From Paenibacillus durus (GTDB taxonomy: Bacteria > Bacillota > Bacilli > Paenibacillales > Paenibacillaceae), in NCBI RefSeq assembly GCF_000756615.1, contig NZ_CP009288.1, positions 2,356,001-2,420,000 on the forward strand: DNA of 64,000 nucleotides, read 5' to 3'. Below the pieces are notes generated by a model that worked only from the letters and a program-made list of their open reading frames with translations, ran no database searches and was not told the DNA's origin. This document shows, one piece after another, positions 46,401 to 54,903 of the stretch; the first letter of the stretch is position 1; the number at the start of each line of letters is the position of its first letter. A program made the position numbers and the translations under genes.

Positions 46401-46812
46401 CATTTACGAGCGTGAGAAGCAGCCGCAGGTTTTGGCCTTGGCTTCCTCGTATTTCGAGCGGCTGACCGGTGGAGAGTACCGGCGCGTCGTCATGACGCTT
46501 GGGAAGAAAGAACTGAAAGCGGAGCACCGGGAAGCCGGCTTGCTGGACAGCGGGCTGCTGAGCCGGGGAACGGCGGAGCAGTTGTATCTGGCCCTGCGTC
46601 TGGCTCTTGCGGGAACGATGGACCGGCAGGACCCGCTGCCGCTGCTGTTTGACGATCTGTTCGTCAATTTCGATGAGCGGCGTCTGCATGCGGCGCTATC
46701 ACTGCTTGGCGAGCTATCCTCTTCCCGCCAGGTCGTAATGCTGACCTGCCATCGTCATGTCGCCGAGGCGGCCGCCAGGCTGGTGACGGATGCCTCCGTT
46801 ATCTCCGTGTAG
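43411..46812 (+). CDS. yhaN: SbcC-like AAA ATPase with membrane hairpin (YhaN)
   Basis: A 1133-residue SMC/Rad50-like ATPase. Walker A is LYGPNEAGKSTML near residue 30; the signature is LLSRGTAEQLYLALRLA; Walker B is LPLLFDDLFVNFDER near the end. Long coiled coils lie between. Two membrane helices around residues 490-525, after RSRRTAAA, are typical of YhaN and set it apart from SbcC. Residues about 730-810 are a Ser/Pro/Thr-rich stretch of different base and codon use, interrupting the coiled coil. The start at 43411 has AAGGAGG eight bases upstream; a 16-residue upstream extension inside yhaO is rejected. It likely acts with YhaO in DNA end processing. Confidence 0.9.
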   Translation: MRIQQLEIGGFGRIHGRELELSEGLTVLYGPNEAGKSTMLQFIRAMLFGIPGRSYPAERLEPVHGGLHGGVLTARDGQGNAWSIRRYAGGSEGGRGDRLKITFSGVDGSVEELGQEELEKRLLGGLSRTMFRQLFAVTLDELQELGTLQSEEMSSYLFHAGIGGGGEILRAERRLQQEAEKLYKPRGRTQEAAKTLHSIEKLERQIAESRSYLPRYNDNTAALRAAESELEELERRRREEGAGLTRLRKAIDIRELWLKWEAARQELRELPDFPSFPEDAPERWRDLQTRTGSAAQAAARAERTVLDLKEELAGTAQDPLLEAQGPRLERLLRAQGGYENWKTELRRLKEERKLLREHVQRILRSIHPGWTAGELADFAGAAADREAARRFGVQFAAYDRRMEGLAAERQSLRVRLAAAQAALQQAERSLAREQREGAASFAALRPISLRETARLWDELQQAAERWREAQLRQAQPGAAGAARSRRTAAAALTALLPAALWLTGAPPVSVWIAIGVLAAADLALLAGGRGARRQTSPPPVSGGEEAAAEMLRLRGLLLSGPEAESGDARPERRSRALPASPDAGGLEAGMKELRRLMDAWTSWRQCAERLSGERDLRRTEADVLAGQEQALVREMDAAEEDFRGTSARFEEWLRRRNLPEDLSPEGLPDIFRLAEQGNELLRREDGLELRIAELRRETAAFEEECLLLMAEAGEAAEQTASASEEAAQKPDASISHASSVILSDAASFAASLYGIGEPDLTPSMPTRASQPDSASSEIWARVASLSGEPPSPAVPPGTSPVTPTHLSPVRWLEERAAAWELLKTALLRRKDLIYRLRGAEEELEENRREQEGLRQICGNLLREGGAQDGEDLLRRAAALSRRRELERSLRHWELAMFGGRDEEERQGLLELLELKDAYTLEEDRKREELGLAELEERRNALLQLRGRLLQERESLKKVCREDTTLQQLEEQKAALRGIAEQYAVSALAAELISRTRRIYEREKQPQVLALASSYFERLTGGEYRRVVMTLGKKELKAEHREAGLLDSGLLSRGTAEQLYLALRLALAGTMDRQDPLPLLFDDLFVNFDERRLHAALSLLGELSSSRQVVMLTCHRHVAEAAARLVTDASVISV

Positions 46813-47908
46813 ATCGCGGAACCGGTTTGGAGGCGGGCAGCAGCTCCGATTTTGGAGGTGCCCCCGATTTGCCCGGCGGAACCATGGGAGCAAGGATTAA
46901 TTTAACCGCCCAGACGAGCGACAGTGCCCCGAACATGGGATAGAACAGCGCCAGCAGCGAGCTGAAGCCGAACTGGCTGAAGACATAGCAGGTTAGCATG
47001 ACCGCAGGTTTAATGAAGGCGGACGAGATCGAGAGGCGCTGCGCCAGTTGAAGCGTGACGCCGTAAATATCGGCGACAAAGGTGCTGAATATTTCCAGAA
47101 AGATCAGCACCAGATACACAAGCTGCACCAGCGCTCCGAGACGGAAAGCGATGCTGCCCATCGGAATCTCAAACTTCAAGATGCCCGGCATATGCGCGCT
47201 CATGGCAAAATGCGCCGCCATCAGCATAAAACCGATACCCAGACCGCCGAGAATGCCGCCATAGACAAGCGGTCGTTCATTCTGGGTATGCCGAGCCATC
47301 GGAACGAGGACGGCCTGCGACATTCCCAGATTGAATGCTGTATACAGAAACGGTGACAGCCCGGCGGCAAAGGCGCTGCGTTCCGTACCAAGCTGCAAAA
47401 AGTGATGCGATCCCGGATGATCAAGCGTGTTGAAAATAATGATAAGCGACAAGGTCAGCATCAAGGGAACGACAATGCTGTTCATCTGCAGAATGCCGGA
47501 AATGCCTCTTTTCAGAAGAAGATAAGAGCCGATTACGGTCAGTATCAGCCCGGTTTGATAGTGGAGCCCGAGATGCTCCTCAAAAATCGCGCCCGCTCCG
47601 GCCAGCATAATGCTGTTCACCCCGATCAGAATAACCAGGGTGAACAGGCTGATAATGCCGCCTACGTTCTTCCCGAACAGATGGCGGTTGAAATCCTCAT
47701 AGGATTCCGCTCCGATCCGCTGGGCTAGAATCATCATTTTCGTGCCGAGCCAGATAAAGACCCCTGTGGCGAACACAATGGTCAGCGTTGCCCAGCGGCC
47801 GTACTGCGTGAAGAACTGGAGAATTTCCTGGCCGGTGGCGAATCCGGCTCCCACAATAGTGCCAATATAAGTAAAGGCGATTTGCAGCGTGCGGAGCATT
47901 TGTCTCAT
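46799..47908 (-). CDS. YkvI-family membrane transporter
   Basis: A 369-residue, about ten-helix protein of the APC-superfamily YkvI group. The N-terminus AFTYIGTIVGAGFATGQEIL is the family hallmark, followed by FTQYGRWA and later AFNLGMSQAVLVPMA. Substrate is unknown; relatives are annotated loosely as amino-acid or spore-germination-like carriers. The 3' end overlaps yhaN by 14 bases on the opposite strand. Upstream, AGGAGG is joined to three tandem copies of an inverted-repeat unit. Confidence 0.82.
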   Translation of the reverse strand: MRQMLRTLQIAFTYIGTIVGAGFATGQEILQFFTQYGRWATLTIVFATGVFIWLGTKMMILAQRIGAESYEDFNRHLFGKNVGGIISLFTLVILIGVNSIMLAGAGAIFEEHLGLHYQTGLILTVIGSYLLLKRGISGILQMNSIVVPLMLTLSLIIIFNTLDHPGSHHFLQLGTERSAFAAGLSPFLYTAFNLGMSQAVLVPMARHTQNERPLVYGGILGGLGIGFMLMAAHFAMSAHMPGILKFEIPMGSIAFRLGALVQLVYLVLIFLEIFSTFVADIYGVTLQLAQRLSISSAFIKPAVMLTCYVFSQFGFSSLLALFYPMFGALSLVWAVKLILAPMVPPGKSGAPPKSELLPASKPVPRSTRR

Positions 47909-47923
47909 AACTCTCCTCCTAAA

Positions 47924-48097
47924 AGTTTTGCAAGCCTAAACCGCATTGGATATTCTTCGGCAAAACTGGCATCGGAAGCGTACACTAAAGTTTTGCAAGC
48001 TTAAACCGCATGGATTGCACTTCGGCAAAACTGGGTTTGAATCTGCACGCTAAATTTTGTGAGTAGCAGCTGCATCATCTGATTTTCCGGCAAAATT
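47924..48097 (-). repeat. Three tandem 64-65-bp inverted-repeat units
   Basis: Units start at 47924, 47989 and 48053. The first two have perfect arms AGTTTTGC / GCAAAACT (47924-47931 with 47960-47967; 47989-47996 with 48025-48032) around a 28-nt loop. The third is diverged (AATTTTGT / GCAAAATT, 29-nt loop). The loops of the first two share AAGC-TAAACCGCAT and CTTCG. The element ends against the AGGAGG of the YkvI-type gene. A fourth copy precedes cimA. Confidence 0.85.
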
Positions 48098-48296
48098 GGT
48101 ATGGATGCAGGGGCTTGCCAACTTGTGAAGCCTAAAAAATCAGTCTTTCGGATGCGCATTGCTCCATATGCTTGTGTACTCCGCATAGTACAGGTTATGA
48201 TGTTGAGCAGAAGGACATGACTTCCGCCTGTTTTCGCCTGCGGGAATTTGACAGTGGAACGTCCGAACAAGAATGTATAATGGAGGCGTAAGCGTC

Positions 48297-48869
48297 ATGG
48301 AAATATTGAAAAAGCGGATTTTGGAGGAAGGGATTGTCGTTTCCGATCAGGTGTTGAAGCTGGACGGGCTGCTCAACCATCAGGTTGATCCCGAGCTGAC
48401 AATGGAGATGGGACGGGAATTTGCGAAGCTCTTTGCAGAACAGGGAGTGACTCGTGTGGTTACCGTGGAATCCTCAGGTATTGCCGTTGCATTTGCCACC
48501 GCGTATGAATTGAAGGTGCCGCTTGTCTTTGCGCGCCGTAAGAAAACACTGCTGGCCGACCCTGACGCGCTGTGCGAGCGGGTTCCGTCGTTTACGAAGG
48601 GGATCGTCACGGACATAATGATTTCACGCCAATTTATTTCGCCCGAGGACAAAATTCTGTTCATCGACGATATTATCGCCAACGGCGATGCGGCACGCGG
48701 CCTGATCAAGATTATTCATCGCTCGGGAGCGGAGCTCGTCGGACTTGGGGTGGTTGTGGAAAAATGCTTTGAGGCCGGTGCCCGTACGATCCGCGAACAG
48801 GGTGTACGTCTGGAATCGCTTATAAAAATTAAGTCCCTTGCTGGCGGAAGAATCGAATTCGAGCAGTAA
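48297..48869 (+). CDS. xpt: Xanthine phosphoribosyltransferase
   Basis: A 190-residue purine-salvage enzyme that makes XMP from xanthine and PRPP. The PRPP loop is ILFIDDIIANGDAA, and VTVESSGIAVA and ARRKKTLL are typical of Xpt. ATG 48297 is 11 bases after GGAGG. No guanine riboswitch of the Bacillus xpt-pbuX kind is visible upstream, and no purine permease gene follows. Confidence 0.93.
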   Translation: MEILKKRILEEGIVVSDQVLKLDGLLNHQVDPELTMEMGREFAKLFAEQGVTRVVTVESSGIAVAFATAYELKVPLVFARRKKTLLADPDALCERVPSFTKGIVTDIMISRQFISPEDKILFIDDIIANGDAARGLIKIIHRSGAELVGLGVVVEKCFEAGARTIREQGVRLESLIKIKSLAGGRIEFEQ

Positions 48870-48987
48870 TCTATCGGGTTACAAATCGTGACGAATCTGA
48901 GAACAATGCCTATTTTTATAACAATTGCTTTCCACCCCATACATTTTCATTTATAATAAAGTCAGACATAGGAGAGGAGGCGTCACA

Positions 48988-49305
48988 ATGGGGAAAGAAC
49001 CGGTGACAGAACAATTCTTTATTGATAAATTAACCGAGGCCAAGGATCACTTCGAGCGTGCGCTCGATTGCAAGCACACGGAGTTTGACGATCTGTATCC
49101 CTATATGATCGAACATCCTCAATTCTTTTGGTACAAACGCTATGTTGCTTGGTCTGAACTTCTGACTATCGCAGGCTTGTGTGAAGAACTGGACTTTGCC
49201 TGGAGAGAGAAGTTTACAGCCAAACAAGTAGAGTATCTGGAACAACGTGTGATGTCCGCAAAAGTTCTGGACTTCTGGTTTGAGAAGAATGAAGCGCTGA
49301 TATAG
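48988..49305 (+). CDS. Hypothetical 105-residue protein
   Basis: Begins MGKEPVTEQFFIDKLTEAK. It is soluble, predicted largely helical and rich in aromatic residues (HPQFFWYKRYVAWSELL), with no known motif. GGAGAGGAGG lies before the ATG. It follows xpt after 118 bp, with a separate terminator downstream. Family not recognised. Confidence 0.7.
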   Translation: MGKEPVTEQFFIDKLTEAKDHFERALDCKHTEFDDLYPYMIEHPQFFWYKRYVAWSELLTIAGLCEELDFAWREKFTAKQVEYLEQRVMSAKVLDFWFEKNEALI

Positions 49306-49355
49306 GTCAAACACAAAGAGGTGCATAGATATGTGCATACCTCATTATTTAAATG

Positions 49356-49388
49356 AGACCCAATGATCTTTCATTGCGGTCTTTTTTA
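49356..49388 (+). terminator. Terminator after the 105-residue protein gene
   Basis: AGACCCAATGA / TCATTGCGGTCT pair with one mismatch, with a TCTT-type loop and a T6 tail. Confidence 0.75.
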
Positions 49389-49446
49389 TGTCATAATCCG
49401 ATTCGGATACTTATGGATGGTGTTCCGGATGAGAGGAGAACTCCGC

Positions 49447-49662
49447 ATGATCAGCGATGAGCAGTTGAATAAATACCGCGTTTCAGGTGAGAAGATCCGG
49501 GTCATTCGCGATGCTCTGGAGAGCAATGACGTTATCGGGATTGTTATTGCGTGGGACGACAGCCAGGTTATGATCCGCAGACCTAACCGGAGGGTGGTCA
49601 AGCTGGACCGGAATTATAGCTTTCAGCCCAACACCGAGCCGAGACGCAATATTTTTGGATAA
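49447..49662 (+). CDS. Hypothetical 71-residue basic protein
   Basis: Begins MISDEQLNKYRVSGEKIRV. The middle alternates hydrophobic and charged residues (DVIGIVIAWDDSQVMIRRP), suggesting a small beta-barrel or Sm-like fold, which is speculation. AGAGGAG precedes the ATG at 49447; a longer upstream frame lacks a ribosome binding site. A strong terminator follows. Confidence 0.65.
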   Translation: MISDEQLNKYRVSGEKIRVIRDALESNDVIGIVIAWDDSQVMIRRPNRRVVKLDRNYSFQPNTEPRRNIFG

Positions 49663-49697
49663 TGTGAGCAATGGACAAGTTCCAAAGCAGCACAGTT

Positions 49698-49739
49698 AAA
49701 ATGGCTTTCGAGATAAAATCTCGAAAGCCATTTGTTTTT
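49698..49739 (+). terminator. Strong Rho-independent terminator
   Basis: A perfect 15-bp stem AAATGGCTTTCGAGA / TCTCGAAAGCCATTT with a TAAAA loop and GTTTTTG tail. Confidence 0.88.
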
Positions 49740-49759
49740 GGCAAGTTGTTTACTGTTTG

Positions 49760-49792
49760 CTCACATTCACTTACTCACATTCACTTACTCAC
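49760..49792. repeat. 14-bp tandem repeat at the hisC stop
   Basis: CTCACATTCACTTA occurs twice in tandem and starts a third time (CTCAC). The hisC stop codon lies in the partial third copy. Confidence 0.8.
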
Positions 49793-50907
49793 CCAGACTT
49801 ATCACTTGGGTCCGAGTTTTGTCCGATTCTAGATACTTTCAGCTGAGTACCATGTACGAGGTCCAGCAGCGCTTCATATAGAATATCCATTTCTTCATCC
49901 GTTCCAATCGTCACACGCAAATATTTATCGATCCTGGGCCTTGGAAAAAGACGCACGAAAATGTTCTGTCTCCGCAAAGCTTCATTTAGAATGTCGGCCT
50001 CTACCTTTGGGTGGGAGACTAACAAGAAATTCGTACTAGAGTCTACCACCTCAAATCCAGCTTGACGGAGGAGGGAGGTGATCCGGCTGCGGGTGGCTAT
50101 AACGGTCTTAATATTTCGGGTGAACGTTTCCGTATCTTCAAGAGACGCTATGGCTCCCGCCTGTGCGATCCAGTCGACGGTGAAGCAGTTGATACAATCT
50201 CTGACGCGAATGAGCGCTTCAATTAAACTGCTGTGTCCCATAGCCAGCCCGATCCGCAGACCCGCCAGCGACCGCGATTTGGAGAATGTGCGGATAACGA
50301 GCAGGTTGTCATATTCCGAAATCAGTCCAATTGACGATTCTCCGCCAAAATCGATGTAGGCTTCATCTACAATAACCACCGCCTGCCGATTCCGTTTCAC
50401 AAGGGCCTCAATATTCTCTAGGGGAATGGCTTTGCCAGTAGGGGCGTTGGGATTAGCCAGTATAACTCCGTCATTATTGGTGAAGAAGCCGTCAACCGGC
50501 ACATCGAAGCTTTCTGTCAGCTGAACCGTCCTGTACGATACCCCGAACAGCTTGGCGTACACTTCATAGAAATTATACGTAATATCGGGAAAAAGAATCG
50601 TATCCCCCGGATCGAAAAAGGCCTTGAAGCAAAAAGCCAGAATTTCGTCGGACCCGTTGCCGGCAAAAATCTGTTCCGCCGGGATGCCGTAGTGGCGGCT
50701 GGCCGTTTCCCGTAAGCAGGAACAGTTCGGATCGGGATATAATCTCAGCTTGTCGGTAACGGCGGCTTTCATCGCATTCAGCACCTCGGGCGAAGGCGGG
50801 TAGGGATTCTCGTTCGTGTTTAATTTGACCAGTCTGCCTGCCCGGGGCTGCTCGCCCGGTACATACGGCGCAATCCCTTTGATCGTCTCACTCCAGTATT
50901 TGTTCAT
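49789..50907 (-). CDS. hisC: Histidinol-phosphate aminotransferase
   Basis: A 372-residue fold-type I PLP enzyme that converts imidazole-acetol phosphate to histidinol phosphate; HisC enzymes can also act on aromatic amino acids. LNTNENPYPPSPEV, AGNGSDEIL, ANPNAPTGK, VVDEAYIDF and TFSKSRSLAGLRIG (Schiff-base Lys) are all present. The start at 50907 (MNKYWSETIKG) has GGAGGAG upstream. It stands alone rather than in a his operon. Confidence 0.93.
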   Translation of the reverse strand: MNKYWSETIKGIAPYVPGEQPRAGRLVKLNTNENPYPPSPEVLNAMKAAVTDKLRLYPDPNCSCLRETASRHYGIPAEQIFAGNGSDEILAFCFKAFFDPGDTILFPDITYNFYEVYAKLFGVSYRTVQLTESFDVPVDGFFTNNDGVILANPNAPTGKAIPLENIEALVKRNRQAVVIVDEAYIDFGGESSIGLISEYDNLLVIRTFSKSRSLAGLRIGLAMGHSSLIEALIRVRDCINCFTVDWIAQAGAIASLEDTETFTRNIKTVIATRSRITSLLRQAGFEVVDSSTNFLLVSHPKVEADILNEALRRQNIFVRLFPRPRIDKYLRVTIGTDEEMDILYEALLDLVHGTQLKVSRIGQNSDPSDKSG

Positions 50908-51059
50908 TGCCGCTCCTCCCAACTTCATAATCTGGCGAATGATGCGGATTCTCTATATATGTATATGTGCCAGGCGGACGCGGAGGAACCATGCCGATGA
51001 AAAGGGCGAGCTGCACAGCGTATGGAGAGACTTCATGAAGAAATGGGACGTTTTGTTAT

Positions 51060-51100
51060 AAAAATAAAAAAAACAGCCCATCACTTCCGTGATCGGGCTG
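51060..51100 (-). terminator. Terminator of the 51132-51566 gene
   Basis: On the minus strand CAGCCCG-ATCAC / GTGAT-GGGCTG forms a stem followed by TTTTTTTTATTTT. Confidence 0.88.
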
Positions 51101-51131
51101 GTGCTATCATGATATTAATCCGGCAGAACAA

Positions 51132-51566
51132 TCAGATGGATACAGCCATGTGGCCGGAACGCTCTTCCCGGGCTTGAATCGAGAACTCTCCGGCAAGTCC
51201 GAGATAGGCGCGCATTCTCAGCGTCATCTCCCGCCGGAAGCTCGGCCATTCAATCTGCATCTCTCCGGCAATACCCCGGCATTTGTACCCGGCTTCAACA
51301 CCATGCTGATTTTGCCGAACGGTTGTAATAACCACATTTTGTGAATCAAGCTCACGCTTAACTTCCTGCAGCATAACTGCTGTCTTCTTGGCTCCGATGG
51401 AGACCATCTCCATATAGAGCTGTGGCATCTTAAATAGGCCGCTCTTCCCGATGGCTCGGCAGTCGCGTTCGAATACTTTATGAATAAACGTTAGCAGCAG
51501 ATAGCTTCTGACAAGGGACAGTTCTTCCTGGGTTGCTTCCTGGTTACGCTTTGCAATTGTCGCCAT
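51132..51566 (-). CDS. Hypothetical 144-residue protein
   Basis: Begins MATIAKRNQEATQEELSLV. The N-terminal half is helical (VRSYLLLTFIHKVFERDC), the C-terminal half has mixed beta character and ends EERSGHMAVSI. No membrane segment or known motif. GAGGTGATTGTG lies before ATG 51566; the longer upstream frame is less likely. It has its own terminator and is the last chromosomal-type gene before the tRNA. Family not recognised. Confidence 0.7.
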   Translation of the reverse strand: MATIAKRNQEATQEELSLVRSYLLLTFIHKVFERDCRAIGKSGLFKMPQLYMEMVSIGAKKTAVMLQEVKRELDSQNVVITTVRQNQHGVEAGYKCRGIAGEMQIEWPSFRREMTLRMRAYLGLAGEFSIQAREERSGHMAVSI

Positions 51567-51680
51567 CACAATCACCTCAAATGTAGTATGCGAACCTTTG
51601 TTCTTATTATACATCCGATTCATTCACGAAAGCAATATTTATACATTAATTTATGAAAAAATGTTATTTTAAAAAATGTG

Positions 51681-51709
51681 TTGACTGGTAGTTGTTATCA
51701 TGGTATGAT
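51681..51709 (+). promoter_or_regulatory. Promoter of tRNA-Leu
   Basis: TTGACT (51681-51686), a 17-bp spacer and TATGAT (51704-51709), about 38 bp before the mature tRNA. Confidence 0.75.
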
Positions 51710-51746
51710 CTCTCTTGTGGCCGCGTAAGCGAGCCTCAACAAATAC

Positions 51747-51834
<88 letters not shown>

Positions 51835-51836
51835 CC

Positions 51837-53098
51837 TTAACAATGAACGAGCTCTTGAATTTGTCCTTGCGACGGTTCAGGAGCTTTTTGCTTGAGTGGG
51901 ATTTGCAATGTATTGCTCATAACCTGAGCCGACGAAATCTTTGAGCTATAGTCAAGATGAGCATAAATGTTAGCCGTCGTGGAATAATGGCTATACCTCA
52001 GCCATTATTGAATTTCTTTCAGGCTGACACCATTTGCAAGTAATAAGCTCGCACAACTATGGCGAAGATCGTGGAAACGAATCCGTCTCAGACCGTGCTT
52101 CTTGAGCACGAGCGGAAAATGTTGCGTAATATATCCAGGCTTGATTCGATCTCCCAACTTGTCCACATAGATGTAATCTTCGTATTTGTATTGATAAGAA
52201 TCTCTGAACAAGGCCCGATTTTTTTTGCTGCTCTTTCCAAAGCCGGAGCAGTAGTTCAAAAAAGACAGGTACGAGCGGCAGAGTACGATAGCTTGATTTG
52301 TTTTTTGCACGGTTCTTCTCCACGATGATCTGTTTCCCTTCATACGATACGGGAATAACGGTATGCCGAATAGATATGGTTTGAAGTTGAAAGTTAATGA
52401 CATTCCATTTCAATCCGACAATCTCGCTTCTCCTAAGACCGTAGAACGCTGCCAAACATACCGCCAATTCAACAGGATCGTTCTTTACAACCTCGAATAA
52501 CTGATTAAGCTCCTCGTTGGTATAATAGCTTCCGACAAATTGGTTTTTCTTGGGTCGATCAACTTTGTCAGCAGGGTTTGAATGAATCATATCTATCTTA
52601 AAAGCGTGTTGCAATGCCTGACGAATATTGGCATGGAAGTGCTGCATTGTGTTGGTGGTCAGTTTAAACTTTTTCAATACATACTGGTAGAAGTCGTGCA
52701 GATGCTTTGGTGTTCTTTCAGAAAAATTCTCTTCTCCCGAAAATAGGGGACAATCCTGGTTTTTACGGCAAAACTATAGGCTGCATGAGTTGTCACTTCC
52801 ACCTGGTACTTCATCATTTCAAGCCATTCCAACATGAAATCGGCAAATAAAATGTCGTTCTCTTCTGTTTCCTCGGCTCCTCCGAGAAGTATTTCCTCAA
52901 CCTTTTCTTCTTCAACCGCTTCGGAAGGGAGCTCAAAATTCCTGCGCGCGTCTAATAACATACCTTCAGCTTTTTTCTTATTGCCTTTCACTGGAAGACC
53001 AGTGGCGATCCACTTGTTTTTCCGCTTGCCGTTTTCATCTTTGTAATTCAATACAATGTAGAACTTGCCTTTCTTTTCTTGTAGTGGCCTGCTACCAT
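51837..53098 (-). pseudogene. int: Tyrosine recombinase (integrase) pseudogene at tRNA-Leu
   Basis: Reading the minus strand from ATG 53098 (after AAGGAGGG), pieces of one integrase of about 410 residues appear in successive frames. They are an N-terminal LQEKKGKFYIVLNYKDENGK arm-binding region, FADFMLEWLEMM core-binding region, YGLRRSEIVGLKW (first catalytic Arg) and RFHDLRHSCASLLL (His-x-x-Arg-His). After KEIQ an in-frame TAA interrupts, then WLRYSHYSTTANIYAHLDY resumes with the catalytic Tyr and runs to a stop at 51837. Frameshifts lie near 53080, 52712 and 52200-52260. At least four lesions make it inactive. Its end abuts tRNA-Leu, the usual arrangement at an att site of an integrative element. 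Confidence 0.85.
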
Positions 53099-53656
53099 AA
53101 ACCTTATCCCTCCTTGGTTTAGCAGCCCAACCTTGCTACCATCTAACCGATCATGACGATTCAACCCGCCACAGGTTGATTTCAGCCAAAAGTAGTTCGC
53201 TCATGCCTGTCATTTCAGGCCGTCACAGCGCTTCCGCTTCGTTGCTTCTGTTATTCACAGTGGCTAGAGGAATGTACCTGAAACAGATTATATATGGAAA
53301 TGTCAAAGAATATTATTTAGGCTCGACATCAACCTCATTAGTTGGTGTCTACATGTACTAAATGGGGATTTGTTCACGAAATGGCAACCGGTTTCTTATA
53401 GTTAACAGTGGTAATTATTATGAAAGTCATTTTTGTTGGATAAGACGAATTTGTCAAAGATAATAAGCCTCATGAATCTCTGCTTATACATCCCAAATTG
53501 TAGAGGAACGGAACAGACATACATACATAAGAAGCCTTCCAATGCTTTAAGAATGAAGTTGAAGGACGATAATTAGGTCTGCAAAATAAACTGTGGACCT
53601 TGTCATTTGACACCGGTAGATGACGTTTTTGTTAGCTGCCACTGCGGACATGAAAG
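53099..53656. other. Gene-free stretch between integrase and IS remnant
   Basis: About 560 bp with no supported gene, excisionase or direct repeat of the tRNA 3' end. Base composition is AT-rich with short inverted repeats such as CCTG-TCATTT-CAGG. It looks like decayed mobile DNA. Confidence 0.4.
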
Positions 53657-54602
53657 TTGTGTACTGAGGACCGTACGTTCACGGAAGAGCAGGTCGTGCA
53701 AATCGTCGCTATTGCCTGTGAAGACCCCAAAGACTGCGGCCGTCCCATCAGTCACTGGACCCCGCGCGAAGTGCGCGACGAGGCAGTCAAGCGGGGCATT
53801 GTACCCGCGATTTCCGTCACCCAGGTCGGTCGTTTTTTAAAATGAGGCGGATCTTCGTCCCCATCGCTGCCAGGTTTGGCTGAACGCCAAGCCGGAAGAG
53901 CCAGCCCACTTTGCCGAGAAAACCCGGGAGATCTGCCGGGTCTACCACTGGCCCCCGCTTCTGCATACGCTGGGCGTACACGTCATTTCGCTGGACGAAA
54001 TGACCGGCATTCAGGCGCTGGAGCGGCTTCACCCCACGTTGCCGATGAGGCCGGGCCTCATCGAACGGCGCGAATTTGAATATATTCGCCATGGTACGCT
54101 CAGCCTGATCGCCGGATTTGACATCGGCACGGGCCGGATCGCTGCCTCGTCGATGGCCCCCACCCGGGGAGAGACGGATTTTGCAAGATACGTCAAGCAA
54201 TTGTTGGAGACCGATCCGCAAGGCGAATGGATCTTGATTGCGGATCGGTTGAATACGCACCAATCCGAGAGTCTGGTTCGGCTTGTGGCCGATTGTTGTG
54301 AGTTAGACGAATCGCTGGGTCAAAAGGGAATAAGCGGCGTACTCAAGTCTCAAGCTAGCCGGGCTGCCTTTCTGGCGGACCCTCGTCACCGCATCCGGTT
54401 TGTGTACACGCCGAAGCATTGCTCTTGGCTCAATCAGATTGAGATTTGGTTCAGTATTCTGGTGCGTCGGCTCCTGAAACGTAGTAGCTTTAAGAGTACA
54501 CTCGATTTGCAAAAGCAGATTTGTCAGTTTATCGATTATTTCAATGAAACGATGGCTAAACCGTTCAAATGGACCCACCGGGGCAAGCCACTTTATGCCT
54601 GA
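53657..54602 (+). pseudogene. IS630-family transposase, broken
   Basis: Two frames cover a DDE transposase. The first (53657-53845) holds a middle segment with FTEEQVVQIVAIACEDPKDC and HWTPREVRDEAVKRG. The second continues from just after (EADLRPHRCQVWLNAKPEEPA onward) to 54602, with VISLDEMTG (first Asp), ILIADRLNTHQS (second Asp) and CSWLNQIEIWFSIL (Glu). The switch is at TTTTTTAAAATGAG and needs a +1 (or -2) shift. An in-frame stop (TGA) just before 53657 cuts off the N-terminal helix-turn-helix, so the copy is truncated. GC is clearly higher than in the flanks. Confidence 0.8.
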
Positions 54603-54754
54603 CTGTTGGGTTTATTGCGTTTGGATGTACTAGTACTCCATTGTATAGCAATTATGCCCCAAAAAAAGGGGGGGAACAGAAAGGGAGAGGTTATTTTTCT
54701 TCAAATTTTGTAGAAAAAGTGCTAAAAACCAGAGAAAAGATAGTTTTGAATATA

Positions 54755-54783
54755 TTGACAAAAAATGACTTGTAAACTACTAT
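54755..54783 (+). promoter_or_regulatory. Promoter of uppP
   Basis: Consensus TTGACA (54755-54760), a 17-bp spacer and TACTAT (54778-54783), about 120 bp before the start. Confidence 0.65.
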
Positions 54784-54903
54784 TGTATTATTCGCTTCTC
54801 GGTAAATGAGGCTTTTTATTTGTATTTGCTGAAATCTATCAAGTTGTCAAGCCTTTTTTCTGAAAGTAAATTTTTCAAAATATTGAGGATGAGGAGAAGT
54901 GCA

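Noticed and set aside
47924..48097. CRISPR array
   Set aside because: Only three units, with the whole unit similar rather than short repeats with unique spacers, and no cas genes.
48107..48296. Possible purine riboswitch before xpt
   Set aside because: The three-way junction with conserved loop bases of guanine riboswitches is not visible. TATAAT at 48277 is too close to the ribosome binding site to be a useful promoter.
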